A stretch of 64,000 nt of DNA from Chitinophagales bacterium (GCA_017303855.1 JAFLBL010000010.1:89311-153310); one strand, 5' to 3'; numbered from the stretch's first letter, positions 1-8,547 are shown. Notes: generated by a model from the letters alone, not told the origin. A program made the numbers and translations.

Positions 1-1
1 T

Positions 2-877
2 CACCTGTTGCGTTATTTATTCTGGGGGAATCTTTTTCTCTTCGTATTTTCCAGCCTTTCCTATCTCGGTATCGTATTCAATCATTATTTCAGGCAGTTG
101 CCCGGCTTACTGAACTCCACCGTTACTTATTATGAAACCGGTTTGTTCCTTGAACTCACTTTATTCCTGGCCGGGTTAAACTATAAAAACCGCCGCAACA
201 TAATTCGTCAGACCAAAGAACGGGAAACACTCAAGGCGCAGAATCTCCTGAAGGAATATGAAAAAGAAATCGCGGTGTATAAAGCCCAGCAGGAAGAACG
301 GCAGCGGATTTCGGCGGATATGCATGATGAGCTGGGTGCGGGAATGACCGCCATACGGCTGATGAGTGAAATTGCCCGGAATAAAATGAAAGAAAACACA
401 CCGGTGGAAATTGAAAAAATCTCCCGGTCCGCCGATGATGTACTGAATAAAATGAACGCGATAATCTGGAGTATGAACAGCGGCAATGATACGCTGGACA
501 ACCTGGTTTCCTATATCCGTTCCTACGCCATCGAATATTTCGATGGCACCCAGGTGGATTGCCGGGTGCAGGTGAGTGAACTGCTGCCGGCCAAAGAACT
601 GACAGGCGATAAACGCCGGAATATTTTTCTCAGCGTAAAAGAATCCCTCAATAATATTCTGAAACACGCGGAAGCCACGGCTGTGGTGATCCGGATCAAT
701 ACCGATGAGGGACTGGAAATAATCATATCAGACAACGGCAAAGGCATTGATCTTGATAAGCTGAGACAATTTGGCAACGGGTTGAAGAATATTGCCCGCC
801 GGATGGAAAGTATAGGGGGCCGTTACCATATTGAAAATAAAAACGGCACTGTTTCTACACTTAGCCTTCCCCTTTAG
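2..877 (+). CDS. Sensor histidine kinase, HisKA_3 type (5' end outside window)
   Basis: C-terminal part of a membrane sensor kinase; the reading frame is open to the left edge, so the true start lies outside. Two hydrophobic segments (about residues 3-28 and 40-60 of the visible part) are probably the end of a membrane domain, followed by a short coiled coil rich in Glu and Lys. The phospho-acceptor motif ADMHDELGAGMTAIR is of the HisKA_3 (NarX/DesK) class, and the ATPase part shows the N box (SVKESLNNILKHA), G1 (ISDNGKGID) and G2 (NGLKNIARR). The partner of such kinases is normally a NarL/LuxR-type response regulator; none is beside it here, so it may lie upstream of the window. A 7TM-DISM sensor domain is possible but cannot be shown. 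The 3' end overlaps the convergent DUF423 gene by 17 bp. Confidence 0.85.
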   Translation, partial: HLLRYLFWGNLFLFVFSSLSYLGIVFNHYFRQLPGLLNSTVTYYETGLFLELTLFLAGLNYKNRRNIIRQTKERETLKAQNLLKEYEKEIAVYKAQQEERQRISADMHDELGAGMTAIRLMSEIARNKMKENTPVEIEKISRSADDVLNKMNAIIWSMNSGNDTLDNLVSYIRSYAIEYFDGTQVDCRVQVSELLPAKELTGDKRRNIFLSVKESLNNILKHAEATAVVIRINTDEGLEIIISDNGKGIDLDKLRQFGNGLKNIARRMESIGGRYHIENKNGTVSTLSLPL

Positions 878-1265
878 TTTTTTTCTTTTGCACGGCCAGG
901 AATAAACAAACCCATCCCCCGATAAACAAAACACCGCCCAACGGGGTCACCGGGCCGATCCAACGTGTAGTCATCCCGTTTATTTTGAGATACGTGAGAA
1001 TATAAATGGAACCGGAAAAAAGGAATATTCCTGCCAGGAAGAGATTTGCCGTCCATTGCAGTAATACAGCTGAAAATTGCTGAAAAAGGATGCTTACGGC
1101 GAGCAGGGCCAGTACATGAATCATCTGGTATTGCACCGCCGTCTGATAACTCTGGATAATTGCGGGATCAGTTGTGATCCGTTGCAGTCCGTGTGCGCCA
1201 AACGCACCAATAGCCACCGTAATCGCGCCGAGCAGGGCTGCCAGCGACAGGTAATTCTTATGCAT
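861..1265 (-). CDS. DUF423 small integral membrane protein
   Basis: A 134-residue protein with four predicted membrane helices and the family signature near the N terminus (GAITVAIGAFGAHGLQ), followed by QTAVQYQMIHVLALL. This matches the DUF423 (YgdD/TMEM256-like) family, whose biochemical role is unknown. I start it at the ATG at 1265 (MHKNYLSLAAL), because the longer frame would run further into aroK. It overlaps the 3' end of aroK by 8 bp, so the two are probably co-transcribed. Its own 3' end overlaps the convergent kinase gene. Confidence 0.85.
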   Translation of the reverse strand: MHKNYLSLAALLGAITVAIGAFGAHGLQRITTDPAIIQSYQTAVQYQMIHVLALLAVSILFQQFSAVLLQWTANLFLAGIFLFSGSIYILTYLKINGMTTRWIGPVTPLGGVLFIGGWVCLFLAVQKKKTKGEG

Positions 1266-1764
1266 GAAAAATAGTTTCAATTAATTTCTCCAGTTGTACG
1301 GGCTCTTCTTCCACAATCAGTGATGCCTGTTCGTAATACATCCGCCGGTCGGCATACTTTTTACTTATAAAACTGCGTAATTGCTCGTCAGACAAATCGC
1401 GGATCAGGGGGCGTTTCTCTTTTTCTTTTACCAGCCGGGTAAAGAGCACATCTGCCGGTGTATGAATCCAGACCGTGGTACCGGCTTCATTCATAAAATC
1501 AATATTGTTGAAATAGCAGGGCGTGCCGCCACCGGTTGACAGAATAAATTGTTCATGCGATGCCGTTAGTGTCTGCAGGACTTCTTTTTCCAGTAACCGG
1601 AAATGTTCCTCCCCGTCTATGGCGAATATTTCAGGAATGGACTTACCGGCTTTTGCGGTGATCTGTTCATCCAGGTCAAAAAACCGGATCCCCAGTTTTT
1701 CGCTGAGTAAACGCCCCCAGTGCGTTTTCCCCGAACCCATAAACCCAATGAGATAGATCTTCAT
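1258..1764 (-). CDS. aroK: Shikimate kinase
   Basis: Phosphorylates shikimate at the 3-hydroxyl with ATP in the chorismate (aromatic amino acid) pathway; cytoplasmic. The 168-residue protein begins MKIYLIGFMGSGKTHWGR, with the P-loop GFMGSGKT. It also has the shikimate-binding Asp-rich segment FFDLDEQI, the STGGGTPC loop and the lid arginines in KRPLIRDLS. The start at 1764 is chosen because the P-loop normally lies about 8 residues from the N terminus; the longer open frame adds 18 unrelated residues. It lies 57 bp downstream of the glutaryl-CoA dehydrogenase gene and overlaps the DUF423 gene. Confidence 0.93.
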   Translation of the reverse strand: MKIYLIGFMGSGKTHWGRLLSEKLGIRFFDLDEQITAKAGKSIPEIFAIDGEEHFRLLEKEVLQTLTASHEQFILSTGGGTPCYFNNIDFMNEAGTTVWIHTPADVLFTRLVKEKEKRPLIRDLSDEQLRSFISKKYADRRMYYEQASLIVEEEPVQLEKLIETIFHA

Positions 1765-1805
1765 TTTAAAGTATTTCCATCTTTCTTTTAGCTTTCCGCT
1801 GTATT

Positions 1806-1826
1806 CACCACTCACCACTCACTACT
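1806..1826. repeat. Heptanucleotide tandem array at gcdH stop codon
   Basis: Three adjoining 7-nt units (CACCACT, CACCACT, CACTACT) in the 57-bp aroK-gcdH spacer. The stop codon of the gcdH gene (minus strand TAG, 1822-1824) lies in the last unit. It is the smallest of several arrays of this kind in the window. Confidence 0.6.
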
Positions 1827-3006
1827 TAAACGCATTGTACCCGGTTACATCCATCCCCGTAATCAATAAATGGATATCATGTGTGCCTTCATACGTGATC
1901 ACACTTTCCAGGTTCATCATATGCCGCATTACCGGGTATTCGCCGGTAATACCCATACCCCCGAGCATCTGGCGGGCATCACGACAGATATTCGTAGCGA
2001 TTTCACAGGAATTACGCTTGGCCATACTTACCTGTTGCGGTGTAACTTTACCTTCATTCATCAACACACCCAGCCGCCAGTTGAGCAATTGCGCTTTGGT
2101 GATTTCTGTAATCATTTCCGCCAGCTTCTTTTGTTGCAACTGGAAAGCACCAATGGGTTTACCAAACTGGATACGTTCCTGTGAATAACGCAGGGCCGTA
2201 TCATAACAATCCATAGCGGCACCGATCACGCCCCAGGCAATGCCGTAACGGGCCTTGGTCAAACAGCTCAACGGACCTTTCAGCCCTTTCACACCTGGCA
2301 AAATATTTTCTTTGGGCACTTTTACATTATCAAAAACGAGTTCGCCGGTAGCGGAAGCCCGAAGACTCCATTTACCATGTGTGGTGGGTGTGGTAAAGCC
2401 TTCCATACCACGCTCTACGATTACCCCTTGAATTTCGTCCGCTTCATTGCGGGCCCATACCACAGCTACTTGTGCAAAAGGCGCATTACTGATCCACATT
2501 TTTGCACCATTCAGGATCACATGATCCCCGGCATCCTTGATATTGGTGAGCATACTGCTGGGGTCGGAGCCATGATTGGGTTCAGTAAGACCAAAACAAC
2601 CCAGCCATTCACCACTTCCCAGTTTGGGCAGGTATTTCATTTTCTGCTCTTCGCTGCCATACGCATAGATCGGGAACATCACCAGGGAACCTTGTACTGA
2701 GGCCGTGGAACGCACCCCACTGTCTCCTCTTTCCAGTTCCTGCATCATCAGTCCGTAGGATATATAATCGAGTCCGCCCCCGCCGTATTGCACAGGAACA
2801 GTCGGTCCGAAACATCCCAGTTCACCCAGTTGCCTCACGATCTGCTGCGGAAACTCGGCTTTCTGCGCATAGTCTTCAATGATGGGAGATATCTCTTTTT
2901 TTACATAGGAACGTACCGCGTCGCGGATCATTAAATGTTCCTCGGTCAGTAACTCATCTACTGCAAAATAATCAGGGCTTTGAAAAAGGTCGGTGCGGGC
3001 TGCCAT
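1822..3006 (-). CDS. gcdH: Acyl-CoA dehydrogenase, glutaryl-CoA dehydrogenase type
   Basis: FAD enzyme of 394 residues, likely converting glutaryl-CoA to crotonyl-CoA (lysine/tryptophan catabolism). It shows the FAD/acyl-CoA motifs GCFGLTEPNHGSDPSSM and MWISNAPFA, and the C-terminal segment GGMGITGEYPVMRHMMNLES followed by YEGTHDIHLLITG. The Glu in YEGT is at the position of the catalytic base in the glutaryl-CoA dehydrogenase group. Assignment to that subgroup rather than another short-chain dehydrogenase rests on this C-terminal pattern. The stop codon TAG lies inside a three-unit heptamer array (1806-1826). A crotonyl-CoA-consuming partner, 3-hydroxyacyl-CoA dehydrogenase, is encoded at 10.6 kb. 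Confidence 0.88.
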   Translation of the reverse strand: MAARTDLFQSPDYFAVDELLTEEHLMIRDAVRSYVKKEISPIIEDYAQKAEFPQQIVRQLGELGCFGPTVPVQYGGGGLDYISYGLMMQELERGDSGVRSTASVQGSLVMFPIYAYGSEEQKMKYLPKLGSGEWLGCFGLTEPNHGSDPSSMLTNIKDAGDHVILNGAKMWISNAPFAQVAVVWARNEADEIQGVIVERGMEGFTTPTTHGKWSLRASATGELVFDNVKVPKENILPGVKGLKGPLSCLTKARYGIAWGVIGAAMDCYDTALRYSQERIQFGKPIGAFQLQQKKLAEMITEITKAQLLNWRLGVLMNEGKVTPQQVSMAKRNSCEIATNICRDARQMLGGMGITGEYPVMRHMMNLESVITYEGTHDIHLLITGMDVTGYNAFK

Positions 3007-3114
3007 GGCAATCGAATTTTATTTGCGCGAAGGTATTGAAAACTACCAGCTTTACGTACATCTGTTGATTACTACATGAATCCGGACCTGTAATCATTTT
3101 TTACCTTTATTTAT

Positions 3115-3564
3115 ATGAAAAAAATTAATTTTAGACAAACTCCGGACATGAAATTTATACTTACCTGCATCATCTGCCTCCTTTTTTTACAGACAACCGT
3201 TTCGGCTCAGAAAGACTCCACCAAATCCGAACCAAAAATCAAACAGTTCTGGCTGGTCATCCTGAAAACGGGGCCAAAGGACAAGGAAATCAAAGATTCC
3301 ATTCAGCGGAGTATGATCTTTGCCGGACATTTTTCGAATATGGAGCGATTGCATAAGGAAGGAATACTGAAAGTTGCCGGCCCGTTTGGGAAAAATGATT
3401 TTACCTGGAGAGGCCTTTTTATACTGGATTGTGCCACCAGGGAAGAAGCGGAGAAATATGTTAAGACGGATCCCTCCATTGCTGCCGGCATCTTTATTAC
3501 CGATATCGTGCCCTGGTACAGTGAACAGGTGGGGAGTTTTGTACCTGGCAAACCTAAAGAATAG
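3115..3564 (+). CDS. Exported YCII-related domain protein
   Basis: A 149-residue protein with a hydrophobic export signal (MKFILTCIICLLFLQTTVSA) and a YCII-like ferredoxin-fold domain behind it. The recognisable parts are FWLVILKTGP, AGHFSNMERLHKEGILKVAGPF, GLFILDCATREEAEKYVKTDP and IVPWY. Family members are small, often dimeric proteins of uncertain enzymatic role. The ATG at 3115 is the first start; the second ATG at 3148 places the signal peptide right at the N terminus and is at least as likely. The TAG stop opens a heptamer array. Confidence 0.8.
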   Translation: MKKINFRQTPDMKFILTCIICLLFLQTTVSAQKDSTKSEPKIKQFWLVILKTGPKDKEIKDSIQRSMIFAGHFSNMERLHKEGILKVAGPFGKNDFTWRGLFILDCATREEAEKYVKTDPSIAAGIFITDIVPWYSEQVGSFVPGKPKE

Positions 3565-3590
3565 TCGGGAGTTAGTAGTCGGAAGTCGGG
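3563..3590. repeat. Heptanucleotide tandem array at YCII gene stop codon
   Basis: Four 7-nt units: AGTCGGG, AGTTAGT, AGTCGGA, AGTCGGG. The first begins within the TAG stop codon (3562-3564) of the YCII gene. Related in unit sequence to the arrays at 14419 and 15778. Confidence 0.7.
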
Positions 3591-3641
3591 ATAGGGAGCA
3601 GGTTCCTTAATGGGCATACGTACCAAAAAGAAAAATCAAGT

Positions 3642-4490
3642 TTAATCCTGATTTCCCTGATTGAAAATGAAATCTGCAATCCGGAAATCTCTTAGATACT
3701 GACTCATTTCCTCCTGGTACTCCTTAGCTACTTCTCCTGCCCTTTCTGCAAAATCAGTTCCGGAAGAGGCGAAAATAATTGCACGACTGGCATTGACCAG
3801 GATGCCACAATCTTTATTCATGGCTTTCTCCGAAATTTCTTTCAGACTGCCTCCCTGTGCTCCTACGCCTGGTACGAGATAGAAATGATCGGGTGTGAGT
3901 TTGCGGATATTGATAAAGGAATCAGCCTGTGTTGCCCCTACAACAAACATGGTATTTTCAGGAGATCCCCAGGTGGAAACTGTTTTTAACACCTGTTCAT
4001 AAAGCAAGGCATCACCGGCCGGTTTCAATTCAAAATCCTGTGCGCCTTTATTGGATGTCAGTCCCAGCACGATGGCCCATTTGCCCGGATGTTGCAAAAA
4101 GGGTTTCACACTATCCTCGCCCATATAAGGCGCTACGGTTACTGCATCAAACGGCAGGGCTTCAAAAAACGCTTTTGCATACTGATCAGATGTATTCCCG
4201 ATATCACCCCGCTTGGCATCCGCAATCGTAAAATGGGTTGTGCCGATATATTTCACCGTATCCTCCAGCGTTTGCCAGCCCTTTACGCCCATCGATTCGT
4301 AAAATGCGGTATTGATTTTATAGCTTACACAATAAGCACGGGTGGCATCAATAATGGCTTTATTGAAGGTGAGAACCGGGTCTTCTTCTGTTAATAAATG
4401 CGCGGGGATCTTTGTAATATCTGAATCCAGTCCTACACAGAGATAAGACTTCTTTTGTTTAATCTGTTCAACCAGCCGGGCTTTTGTCAT
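3642..4490 (-). CDS. pyrF: Orotidine 5'-phosphate decarboxylase
   Basis: Last step of de novo UMP synthesis: decarboxylates OMP. The 282-residue protein matches the longer type-2 family. Visible are LCVGLDSDITKIP near the N terminus, the catalytic Lys-Asp signature TIADAKRGDIGNTSDQYA, and the phosphate-binding end LVPGVGAQGG. The start ATG at 4490 lies only 4 nt after a perfect TAnnTTTG -7 box (4495-4502, minus strand), so the transcript is probably leaderless. It stands alone between the YCII gene and kynU. Confidence 0.95.
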   Translation of the reverse strand: MTKARLVEQIKQKKSYLCVGLDSDITKIPAHLLTEEDPVLTFNKAIIDATRAYCVSYKINTAFYESMGVKGWQTLEDTVKYIGTTHFTIADAKRGDIGNTSDQYAKAFFEALPFDAVTVAPYMGEDSVKPFLQHPGKWAIVLGLTSNKGAQDFELKPAGDALLYEQVLKTVSTWGSPENTMFVVGATQADSFINIRKLTPDHFYLVPGVGAQGGSLKEISEKAMNKDCGILVNASRAIIFASSGTDFAERAGEVAKEYQEEMSQYLRDFRIADFIFNQGNQD

Positions 4491-4494
4491 GCCG

Positions 4495-4502
4495 CAAAAA
4501 TA
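4495..4502 (-). promoter_or_regulatory. -7 box TATTTTTG of pyrF (predicts leaderless mRNA)
   Basis: The minus strand reads TATTTTTG, then cggc, then ATG of pyrF. The box fits the Bacteroidota -7 consensus TAnnTTTG. Transcription usually starts a few nucleotides after it, which would put the start at or next to the A of the ATG. Confidence 0.6.
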
Positions 4503-4541
4503 CAGGAAGCCGGGTTAGAAAAAAGGATACTTATACACCCG

Positions 4542-5810
4542 TCAGGTAAGCAGGCCACGAAGGGTTTGTACAAATCTCCAGACCTCGGTATACGAATTGT
4601 ACAAAGGCACCGGGGCAAAACGGATCACATCGGGTTCACGCCAGTCAACAATAAAACCCGCTTTCATTAATTCATGGTAAACCTGCTTTCCGTTTTGCAG
4701 CATAAGCATGGAAACCTGGCATCCCCGGGCATCCGCCTCACGGGGTGTTATAAAACGGATCTGTTTGCCTCCGGTCGCTTCATCCAGTTCCCCAAGTAAG
4801 GACCAGAGAAATGTGTTCAGTTTTGCCCGTTTCTTCTGGATGTCTTCCCAACCCGCCGCTTCAATAATTTCCAGTGAGGCCCGGAGCGCGGCATAAAGAA
4901 ATACAGCCGGCGTACTCAGCTGCCATCCTTCGGCGCCGGGCATGGGCACAAATCCCTTTTCCATATTGAAACGGGTATTAATATCATAGCCCCACCAGCC
5001 CGCAAAACGAGGCAGATTTTTATCATGATGCTTTTCATGGATAAAAGCGCCGCCGATAGCACCCGGACCGGCATTCAGGTATTTATAACTGCACCAGCAG
5101 GCAAAGTCCACATTCCAGTCGTGCAGTTGCAAGGACACATTACCGGCCGCATGTGCAAGGTCGAAGCCGACCAGGGCTCCGGCCGCCTGTCCGGCCGCCG
5201 TAATCGCTTTCATATCGAATAGCTGACCGGTATAATAATTAATTCCTCCAAATAAGACCAGGGCGGTCTCTTCCCCATGTTCCGCAATCAGTTTCAGAAT
5301 ATCATCCGTCCGCAATGTAAGTTCTCCTTCCCTTGGTGTAGCTTCAATGATCGCGGTGCCGGGATCAAATCCATGATGGCGTACATGTGTTTCAAATGCA
5401 TACTGATCGCTGGGAAATGCTTTCGCTTCACAAATAATTTTAAACCGTTTACCCGCCGGCCGGTAAAAACTCACCAGCATCAGGTGCAGATTCACAGTCA
5501 GCTGATTCATCACCACTACTTCCTGCTTTTTGGCGCCTACAACAGATGACAAAGTGCCCACGAGAAAATCATGATAGTTCATCCACGGCTCACCGGCATG
5601 GAAAAATGATTCCACTCCCAGGCAGGCCCAGTCCTTCATGATTTTTTCAATATAACCCGCCGTTGCTTTTGGTTGTAATCCCAGTGAATTGCCGAGAAAA
5701 TAAACCTGCTCCTTCCCTTCCTGCACGGGAATAATGAACTGGTCACGGAAAGTGGCCAGCGGATCTTCGCGGTCCAGTTGCTGTGCCTTTTCTATCGGAA
5801 TTTGCATCAT
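4542..5810 (-). CDS. kynU: Kynureninase
   Basis: PLP enzyme cleaving kynurenine or 3-hydroxykynurenine to (3-hydroxy)anthranilate and alanine. The 422-residue length is normal. Visible family features are FLGNSLGLQPKAT, the active-site Lys in CWCSYKYLNAGPGAIGG, the PLP-binding Asp in GFDLAHAAGN, and the C-terminal FIVDWREPDVIRFAPVPLYN. It lies 9 bp downstream of the SDR gene at 5820, so the two form an operon. No kynurenine monooxygenase or 3-hydroxyanthranilate dioxygenase gene is in the window. Confidence 0.95.
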   Translation of the reverse strand: MMQIPIEKAQQLDREDPLATFRDQFIIPVQEGKEQVYFLGNSLGLQPKATAGYIEKIMKDWACLGVESFFHAGEPWMNYHDFLVGTLSSVVGAKKQEVVVMNQLTVNLHLMLVSFYRPAGKRFKIICEAKAFPSDQYAFETHVRHHGFDPGTAIIEATPREGELTLRTDDILKLIAEHGEETALVLFGGINYYTGQLFDMKAITAAGQAAGALVGFDLAHAAGNVSLQLHDWNVDFACWCSYKYLNAGPGAIGGAFIHEKHHDKNLPRFAGWWGYDINTRFNMEKGFVPMPGAEGWQLSTPAVFLYAALRASLEIIEAAGWEDIQKKRAKLNTFLWSLLGELDEATGGKQIRFITPREADARGCQVSMLMLQNGKQVYHELMKAGFIVDWREPDVIRFAPVPLYNSYTEVWRFVQTLRGLLT

Positions 5811-5819
5811 ATGAAAATT

Positions 5820-6605
5820 TTAGAATGCCCCGGTTTTTCCTCCATCCACCGGTATGCTGGTACCATTGATATATGCGGCCGCGGGACTGGCCAGAAAGGC
5901 CGCCAGAGCGGCGATTTCTCTTGTCTCCCCAAAACGTTGGGCCGGAATCTGTTTTTTCATTTGAGCAGCCAGCTCATCCGGAGCTATTTGTTGTGCCGCG
6001 GCATTGCTGTTGATCAGGCTTTCCAGGCGACCGGTATTAATAAAACCCGGAAGAATATTATTTACGGTAATGCCATCCGCCGCCACTTCCAACGAAAGGG
6101 TCTTGGCCCATCCGGCTGTTGCTGCACGGATTGTATTGGATACACCCAGGTTGGGGATTGGCATTTTTACAGACGTGGAAATAATATTGATTACCCGCCC
6201 ATAACCCTCTTTCTTCATACCAGGCAAAACGGCCTGGGCGAGTTGCTGATTGTTGATGATATGTTGCTGAAAGGCGTGCAGGAACTGTTCAGCTGTGGCT
6301 TGCTGAATCAGTCCTGGTGCAGGGCCACCGGTATTATTGACCAGAATATGAATGGTACTTATGCGGAGCAATCCGGCTACAGTTTTTATTACCTGTTCCG
6401 GATACTGAAAATCGGCAATGGCATACTGATGATGTTGACCGGGACTTGTATCCAATAAAGCAACCGCACTCTTCAACCGGTCTTCATTGCGGGCCAGCAG
6501 GATACAATCCGCCCCAAGTAAGGCAAGTTCCTGCGCGATTGCCAGACCAATACCCTGTGTACTGCCGCAGATAAGAGCAGTTTTTCTTTTCAATGATAGC
6601 TCCAT
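5820..6605 (-). CDS. SDR-fold oxidoreductase with altered catalytic residues
   Basis: A 261-residue Rossmann protein of the short-chain dehydrogenase/reductase superfamily. The cofactor motif GSTQGIGLAIAQELA and NNTGGPAP are close to SDR norms, and the C-terminal INGTSIPVDGGKTGAF is typical. Where classical SDRs have Y-x-x-x-K, this protein has S-N-T-I-R (in GVSNTIRAATAGWAK), so Tyr and Lys are both replaced. Families of this kind (3-oxoacyl-ACP reductase-like, non-canonical) are known. Translation is coupled to kynU 9 bp downstream, suggesting a part in kynurenine or tryptophan breakdown; this is inference. The ATG follows a TAGGTTTG box by 5 nt. Confidence 0.85.
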   Translation of the reverse strand: MELSLKRKTALICGSTQGIGLAIAQELALLGADCILLARNEDRLKSAVALLDTSPGQHHQYAIADFQYPEQVIKTVAGLLRISTIHILVNNTGGPAPGLIQQATAEQFLHAFQQHIINNQQLAQAVLPGMKKEGYGRVINIISTSVKMPIPNLGVSNTIRAATAGWAKTLSLEVAADGITVNNILPGFINTGRLESLINSNAAAQQIAPDELAAQMKKQIPAQRFGETREIAALAAFLASPAAAYINGTSIPVDGGKTGAF

Positions 6606-6610
6606 GGGAT

Positions 6611-6618
6611 CAAACCTA
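6611..6618 (-). promoter_or_regulatory. -7 box TAGGTTTG of the SDR-kynU operon
   Basis: A perfect TAnnTTTG match on the minus strand, 5 nt before the ATG at 6605. It predicts a leaderless or nearly leaderless SDR-kynU transcript. Confidence 0.55.
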
Positions 6619-6732
6619 AAGAAAATTGTTGTAACTGATCAGTGCTTTTATTGTCCCTGTTTAACCGGATTCCTCTATAATTGTTCGATCGGGCAAACAA
6701 CATTAATAAAACAGTACCATACGTGCGGATAG

Positions 6733-7659
6733 TTAGTTTTCAAAAAGATCCGGATAATCCGTTATGATCCCGTCCACACCCATTGCTTTTAAAGATCCGA
6801 TTTTTGCTTTATCATTCACAGTCCAGGGTATTACTTTCATGCCCAGTGCATGGCATTTATTCAATAAATCCGGGGTGACCAGCTGATAAGCCGGACTGTA
6901 TATCGTGGGGGTGAATCCAAGGTCCCTGAGCTGTACTTCCAAAGATCGTTTATCATAGTCTTCAATCAGCATAGCCGTCTTTACTGCCGGGTAATGCTGA
7001 TGCAGGTATTGCAATGTTCTGAAATCAAAGGACTGTATAATTACAAAATCCGTGACTTCTTTTTCTCTGATCACCGTCATCAGTCCTTCCACAAATGCGG
7101 ATGGTACCGGATGGTATAGCTGATCCGTGAGTGGCTGAGTTTTTGTTTCTATATTAAAAAAGGGCATGGGCCGGCGGGCCATCATCATGTATTGTTTCAC
7201 CGAATCCAGTACATCCGCGAGTAAAGGTTTTACCACTTTCATTTTTTTCTGCTGCGGAAAACGCGGATGAGATTTCAAACCGACATCATAACGCGTTACT
7301 TCTTCATAGGTCATCCTGAAAATGTTCAGGCTGCTCTCCTCTTTTTCCGTCACAAAACTGCCGTCGGGCCTGGTACTGATTTCATGATTGAAAAAAGGTT
7401 CATGCGAAAGCACCACTTTCATGTCACTGGTAAATACCACATCCATCTCCAGCGTGGTCACTCCCGCGCCTAACGCGTGCAGCATGGCCGGTACTGTATT
7501 TTCAGGCATCAGCCCCCGGCAGCCGCGATGCCCCTGTTTATCAAAATGCTCCTGCATATAGATCATTTGCGTACTTTTTTCTGCAGTAGTCGTACTGTTC
7601 TTTTTGCCGGTGGAACAGGCAACTAAAATAAACATCAGTGGTACCAGTTTCTGTATCAT
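6733..7659 (-). CDS. Glycerophosphodiester phosphodiesterase, lipoprotein
   Basis: Hydrolyses glycerophosphodiesters to glycerol-3-phosphate and an alcohol. The 308-residue protein opens with a lipoprotein signal (MIQKLVPLMFILVACSTG, lipobox Cys at residue 15), so it is probably membrane-anchored in the periplasm. The GDPD active site is visible: QGHRGCRGLMPENTVPAM, then TLEMDVVFTSDMKVVLSHEP, with His, Arg, Glu, Asp and His in their usual places, and PWTVNDKAKIGSLKAMGVDG with IITDYPD at the C terminus. Its start overlaps the stop of the PaiB-like gene by 4 bp, indicating co-translation. Confidence 0.92.
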   Translation of the reverse strand: MIQKLVPLMFILVACSTGKKNSTTTAEKSTQMIYMQEHFDKQGHRGCRGLMPENTVPAMLHALGAGVTTLEMDVVFTSDMKVVLSHEPFFNHEISTRPDGSFVTEKEESSLNIFRMTYEEVTRYDVGLKSHPRFPQQKKMKVVKPLLADVLDSVKQYMMMARRPMPFFNIETKTQPLTDQLYHPVPSAFVEGLMTVIREKEVTDFVIIQSFDFRTLQYLHQHYPAVKTAMLIEDYDKRSLEVQLRDLGFTPTIYSPAYQLVTPDLLNKCHALGMKVIPWTVNDKAKIGSLKAMGVDGIITDYPDLFEN

Positions 7660-8294
7660 ACAGGAAATACTTTTGCTTTTCGCTGTTCCATCATTTCACC
7701 AATAACCCGGGCATCTCCATCCCGCTTTTTCAATTCAGCAATTATATTTTCATAACTTATCTTATCCCGGTTCTGGCTAAGCTTTAATACGTTATCCATC
7801 TCCGTTAGTTCCACTTCAAAGCCGGTAATGGCTTTTAATAGCGGAGCCAGGTAGGACTCCGGCAAGTTTTCATACACCGTTGTGGAGGCGCTGTTACCCG
7901 CTTCAAAATGCAGGGAAAGCTTTTTTAGCAGCTCAATCATTTCCGCATCTTCCATCCACCGGATTGTCCCTCTTGCCTGAACAGATATATAATTCCAGGT
8001 AGAAGCCTGATGGAGATTACCGGCATACCAGGTACCGCTGACATAGGTATGCGGTCCGTTAAATAACAGGAGAGCCTGCGGATTTTCCATCAATGCTTTA
8101 TGATGTGATGATTTACGGGCAATATGACCAGTAACAAATAGCCGCCCTTCCCGCTCTTCCACCAACACCGGAATCTGTGTGGCTTCCACCCGGCCATCCC
8201 TGTCAGCACCTGTCAGTGTTACAAAAGGATAATCCCGCATGAATGCGATCAGCAAGGATCTGTCGGTTTCTTTGTAGTGAGGATAATTATACAT
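7656..8294 (-). CDS. PaiB-like FMN-binding protein
   Basis: A 212-residue protein of the FMN-binding negative transcriptional regulator (PaiB) family, with a split-barrel flavin fold. Features are MYNYPHYKETDR, PFVTLTG, IPVLVEEREGRLFVTGHIARKSSHHK, TYVSGTWYAGNLHQASTWNY and VQARGTIRW. PaiB represses sporulation and protease genes in Bacillus subtilis, but most homologues are uncharacterised and may be flavin or heme oxidoreductases. It leads an operon with the GDPD gene. A heptamer array (8306-8347) begins 12 bp upstream of its ATG, in the promoter/leader region. Confidence 0.87.
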   Translation of the reverse strand: MYNYPHYKETDRSLLIAFMRDYPFVTLTGADRDGRVEATQIPVLVEEREGRLFVTGHIARKSSHHKALMENPQALLLFNGPHTYVSGTWYAGNLHQASTWNYISVQARGTIRWMEDAEMIELLKKLSLHFEAGNSASTTVYENLPESYLAPLLKAITGFEVELTEMDNVLKLSQNRDKISYENIIAELKKRDGDARVIGEMMEQRKAKVFPV

Positions 8295-8305
8295 TGTTAT
8301 ACGTT

Positions 8306-8347
8306 GGAGGTTGGAAGTTGGAAGTTGGAGGTTCGAGGTTGGAAGTT
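8306..8347. repeat. Heptanucleotide array, left arm
   Basis: Six 7-nt units of the form (G/C)GA(A/G)GTT: GGAGGTT, GGAAGTT, GGAAGTT, GGAGGTT, CGAGGTT, GGAAGTT. It lies just upstream of the PaiB-like gene start. The same unit occurs in the opposite orientation at 8548-8617. Confidence 0.85.
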
Positions 8348-8547
8348 AGTCCTTTACGGAATATTTGCCAAAGACAGTGCCAGTCATCTGATTGAACAGG
8401 CTTGGCCGGCGTATTTTGCGGGGCTTTATTTTATACAGAATGGCGGTTCAAATTTTCATAAAAAAAGCTGATTCGTTTAAGTAACGAATCAGCCCTCCTG
8501 ATTATAAAATCCTATACAAACTAAACGGAACTCCCCGATCTTTCAGC
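8348..8547. other. Non-coding 200-bp spacer between inverted heptamer arrays
   Basis: Part of the only gene-free stretch over 300 bp (8295-8633). Apart from the hairpin at 8467-8493 it holds no recognisable gene, tRNA or promoter. Together with the two flanking arrays it forms a repeat-spacer-inverted-repeat arrangement. Confidence 0.6.
8460..8493 (-). terminator. Rho-independent terminator (minus strand)
   Basis: Perfect 11-bp stem GCTGATTCGTT / AACGAATCAGC (8467-8477 and 8483-8493) with a 5-nt loop, followed on the minus strand by seven T (8460-8466). It would end transcripts coming from mrp, after they pass through the right heptamer array. Confidence 0.85.

Noticed and set aside
861..877. 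Frameshift or assembly error at the kinase/DUF423 junction
   Set aside because: Both reading frames are intact to normal family ends; convergent overlaps are common in this window.
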